From Acidobacteriota bacterium (GTDB lineage: Bacteria; Acidobacteriota; Blastocatellia; Pyrinomonadales; Pyrinomonadaceae), in the NCBI GenBank assembly GCA_003222835.1, contig QHXE01000138.1, forward strand, positions 1 to 8,725: DNA of 8,725 bases, given 5' to 3'. Below are positions 6,557 to 8,725 of this stretch, piece by piece. Under the pieces are notes generated by a model, which worked only from the letters and a program-made list of their open reading frames with translations, searched no databases and had not been told where the DNA came from. How positions within the stretch are numbered: position 1 is the first letter of the stretch; every line of letters begins with the position of its first letter. The position numbers and the translations under genes are program-made.

Positions 6557-7654
6557 CTAGTTGATCGCCGTGGTGACGAGCCGGCTTTCCGTTCGATGTT
6601 CAGACAGAGGCTTCGACGAATTTGAGTCAATGTTCGCGGTGCGGAAGAAGCCCGTTTTGTGCTCCGATTTAGCCCGATACATGGCATGGTCGGCCGCAAT
6701 CACCAACTGATCAAGCGTATCACCATCGACTCCAAAGACCGCCGATCCCAGGCTGATGCCGACGTGAGCCCGGCCTTGGCCACGAACCTCGATGGAAAAT
6801 GCCGAGACGATCCTTTCGATTCGCTCGCGAAGTTCGTTTACTTGATCGACCGCCATATCGGGAACAATGGCCACGAATTCATCACCAGCGTACCGCGCCA
6901 GAAAATCGTATTCGCGCAATTGGGCCTGAACGAGCGCGGCAACTTCTCGCAGCATCCGATCGCCCAGTTTGTGCCCGAAGGTGTCGTTGACTATTTTGAA
7001 GTCGTCGAGGTCCAGCATGATTAGCTGGAATGGACGCTCAGTGCGGCGGGCGCGGGCTACCTCTTCTTCAAAACGGAGATGGAGGCTGCGCGCGTTTGGC
7101 AAGCCGGTAAGCGCATCGGTGAGAGCGTTCGATTCCGCGCGGGCGTGATGTACGGCGTTAGCTAACGCGTCCGAAGCCAGGCGCGTGACCGTTTCCATCA
7201 AGCGAATGTGATCTTCGCTGTATTCCTGCAGCGTAGTCGAGTAAACCGAGACCGCTCCCAGCAAGAGATCGTCTTTGAATAATGGCAGCGAAGCCATCGA
7301 ACGATAATCAAGATCGCCGGCAAAATGCAGGTTGACGAAATCGAGACTCGGATGAAACTGGTTGACCGGTCGTCGAATCGATAAAGCAAAGCCGGTTACG
7401 CCTTCGCCCGGCGCCACGCAACGCCCTCGCATTGCTTCAGCATTCAGACCCAGAGTCAGCGCCGCGGTGGCGTAACCCTTAACTTCGTCGTAGAGGTAAA
7501 CCACGCAGGTATCGAACGGCACAACGTGTCCAACTTTATCCACCAGCACGGAAAGCGTTTCTTCGACGTCCAGCGATGAACCGAACGTACGCGCGATTTC
7601 GTAAAGCGCGTACACTTCGCGATGCGCATTACGGAGGATTGCGCGGCCCGCCAA
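6557..7654 (-). CDS. GAF-GGDEF diguanylate cyclase (AGDEF active site)
   Basis: A 365-aa soluble protein that makes cyclic di-GMP from two GTP. A GAF domain covers about residues 16-170 and probably binds a small ligand. The GGDEF domain (about 176-335) has DALTGLPN, then DLDDFKIVN with D215 and N223, FGHKLGD with D232, and the signature written A256-G-D-E-F260. The inhibitory RxxD site is present as R247-E-Y-D250, exactly five residues before the signature, so product feedback is likely. Metal- and GTP-binding residues are intact; AGDEF variants are known to be active in other bacteria. A polar tail of about 30 residues follows the domain. The start used is TTG at 7654, the first start codon in this frame. 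It has no Shine-Dalgarno and lies inside the end of the HD-GYP gene (26-nt overlap), so translation probably depends on coupling. The first 14 residues are poorly constrained. Confidence 0.93.
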   Translation of the reverse strand: MAGRAILRNAHREVYALYEIARTFGSSLDVEETLSVLVDKVGHVVPFDTCVVYLYDEVKGYATAALTLGLNAEAMRGRCVAPGEGVTGFALSIRRPVNQFHPSLDFVNLHFAGDLDYRSMASLPLFKDDLLLGAVSVYSTTLQEYSEDHIRLMETVTRLASDALANAVHHARAESNALTDALTGLPNARSLHLRFEEEVARARRTERPFQLIMLDLDDFKIVNDTFGHKLGDRMLREVAALVQAQLREYDFLARYAGDEFVAIVPDMAVDQVNELRERIERIVSAFSIEVRGQGRAHVGISLGSAVFGVDGDTLDQLVIAADHAMYRAKSEHKTGFFRTANIDSNSSKPLSEHRTESRLVTTAIN

Positions 7655-8725
7655 CGTGAATCTGATCGACGAGTCCGCGGGCTTCGATTTCGGCTTCGAA
7701 TTTTGGCAGGTGCTGAATGAAGAGATCGATAACTTTGGGATCGAAGTGCGTGCCGGCGCCTTTACGCAACAGGTCGATCGCTTCTTCGCGGGTCATGCCC
7801 GGGCGGAACGGCCGGGCTTCGCGCACTGAGTCAAAGCAATCAATCACCGACATGATCCGTGCCGTGATCGGGATCCGCTCTCCCATCAAACCGTCGGGAT
7901 AGCCGCGGCCGTCCCAGCGCTCGTGATGATGCTTGACGATGGGCAGGACCGGATACGGGAAATTCACACGGCTGAGAATTTCGGCGCCGACATTAGTGTG
8001 CACCTTCATCTTGTCGAATTCAGCCGGAGTTAGCGTTCCCGGTTTGTTCAGAATGTGATCCGGAACCGCGAGTTTGCCGACGTCGTGCAACAAAGCGCCC
8101 GCATTTAGCGCCGCCAACTCACCGTCAGATAGATTCAAGAGCTTGCCGATTCCTTCGGCATAAATTTGTACTCGGCGTACATGGCAATGCGTAGTCTGAT
8201 CCTTGGCGTCGATGGCGGTGGCCAGCGCTTCGACGGTAGCCAAGTGCAGACGGCTTAACTCTTCGGCTTCGCGGGTTTTGGCGTTAACGCGCTCGAAATA
8301 GATCTTGTACGTCCAGTAAGTCGCGGCAATCACCGGCACGCTCAGCAACACGTAAGCCCAACCAATCCGCGACACTGCCGAATAGATCACAGCAGTTGCG
8401 ACTGCCGAGGCCAAAAACGACCACCAGGTCCAAAGGTAGCCGTCGCGCCAAAACTTCAGAATTGGACGCCGTGTTCGCAATGCGTAAATTGTCGAAATCG
8501 TAAAGCCGTTGACGAAGTAGTGCAGCATCGCCATTAATGCCAGCCCGGCCAAGAGGTAATCGATGCGCATCGCGCCGGCGCCAAGAGGCTCCCGGAAAAA
8601 TTGAGCGAAGCGGCTAAGCGCAAAATAAAAGGCGTTGCCGGCGATGAAGACCGTCAAGGCCATCATTGCCGGTGCGGCGATCCAACTCGCCAGCCGCTTA
8701 GAAGTGCGCCGCGAACTCACAAATG
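7629..8725 (-). CDS. Membrane HD-GYP c-di-GMP phosphodiesterase (probably 5' partial)
   Basis: Hydrolyses cyclic di-GMP (to pGpG/GMP) at a binuclear or trinuclear metal site on the cytoplasmic side of the inner membrane. Numbering is from the GTG at 8720. Four hydrophobic segments are visible (about 11-35, 53-78, 95-118, 120-141), then a short helical linker and the HD-GYP domain (about 160-350). Metal ligands and signatures: H180 in HVRRV, H212-D213 in LLHDVGK, H241, H265-H266-E267, G273-Y-P275 in DGRGYPDG, and D294 in IDCFDSV. All are intact, so it should be active. The membrane part resembles the latter half of MASE9-like sensor domains (my recollection of the pattern). Such domains usually have more helices, and the frame is open to the window end, so the true start may lie outside; GTG 8720 is the only start inside. 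The stop codon overlaps the start of the cyclase gene by 26 nt, so an enzyme that makes c-di-GMP and one that breaks it down share an mRNA. Confidence 0.93.
   Translation of the reverse strand, partial: FVSSRRTSKRLASWIAAPAMMALTVFIAGNAFYFALSRFAQFFREPLGAGAMRIDYLLAGLALMAMLHYFVNGFTISTIYALRTRRPILKFWRDGYLWTWWSFLASAVATAVIYSAVSRIGWAYVLLSVPVIAATYWTYKIYFERVNAKTREAEELSRLHLATVEALATAIDAKDQTTHCHVRRVQIYAEGIGKLLNLSDGELAALNAGALLHDVGKLAVPDHILNKPGTLTPAEFDKMKVHTNVGAEILSRVNFPYPVLPIVKHHHERWDGRGYPDGLMGERIPITARIMSVIDCFDSVREARPFRPGMTREEAIDLLRKGAGTHFDPKVIDLFIQHLPKFEAEIEARGLVDQIHVGGPRNPP

Noticed and set aside
6409..6699. Minus-strand open frame of 96 codons across the kinase leader and the end of the cyclase gene
   Set aside because: It overlaps the cyclase C-terminus in another frame, its product is Arg/Ser/Pro-rich without a motif, and no Shine-Dalgarno precedes it.

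Overview
The window is a chromosomal segment from a bacterium of moderately high GC content. It is packed with genes and shows no transposase, phage gene, CRISPR array, tRNA or rRNA. The organism is most plausibly an Acidobacteriota member, perhaps Blastocatellia-like. That is an inference from gene content, from the mix of GTG/TTG/ATG starts, and from a palindromic repeat whose reading frame gives a tail ending SVPPAVAGG, which I associate from memory with that phylum. No search was run.

Left part (2-2736, + strand): the 3' portion of a benzoate-CoA-ligase-type AMP-forming acyl-CoA synthetase, cut by the window edge. Its stop codon overlaps the start of a secreted serine alpha/beta hydrolase (ATGA overlap), so the two are probably translated together. 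The hydrolase has a signal peptide, an uncharacterised N-terminal domain and a complete Ser358-Asp470-His503 triad. It ends only 5 bp from the end of the convergent cluster on the other strand.

Right part (2742-8725, - strand): four signalling genes in one direction. Read 5' to 3' on the minus strand they are: (i) a membrane HD-GYP c-di-GMP phosphodiesterase, cut at its N-terminus by the window edge; (ii) a GAF-GGDEF diguanylate cyclase with an AGDEF active site and an intact RxxD inhibitory site, overlapping the HD-GYP gene by 26 nt; (iii) after a 268-nt non-coding leader with a candidate sigma70-type promoter and several dyads, a soluble REC-GAF-PAS-HisKA-HATPase sensor kinase; (iv) a sigma54-dependent NtrC-class response regulator (REC-AAA+-Fis HTH) with a GAFSGA variant of the GAFTGA loop.

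The most unusual structure is a 76-bp, nearly perfect inverted repeat (28-bp arms, 20-nt loop) at the kinase/regulator junction. One arm encodes the last residues of the kinase, the loop holds the kinase stop codon, and the other arm ends 4 nt from the regulator's Shine-Dalgarno sequence. It looks like a dispersed REP/MITE-type element that landed inside a two-component operon, gave the kinase a new C-terminus, and put a strong hairpin in front of the regulator.

Working model (inference): the overlapping PDE/DGC pair sets c-di-GMP levels, and the adjacent soluble kinase and its sigma54 activator form a second signalling layer. Nothing in the window shows which sigma54 promoters the regulator controls. 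No fully convincing novel system was found. The repeat-modified two-component junction and the PDE/DGC/two-component cluster are the parts most worth following up.
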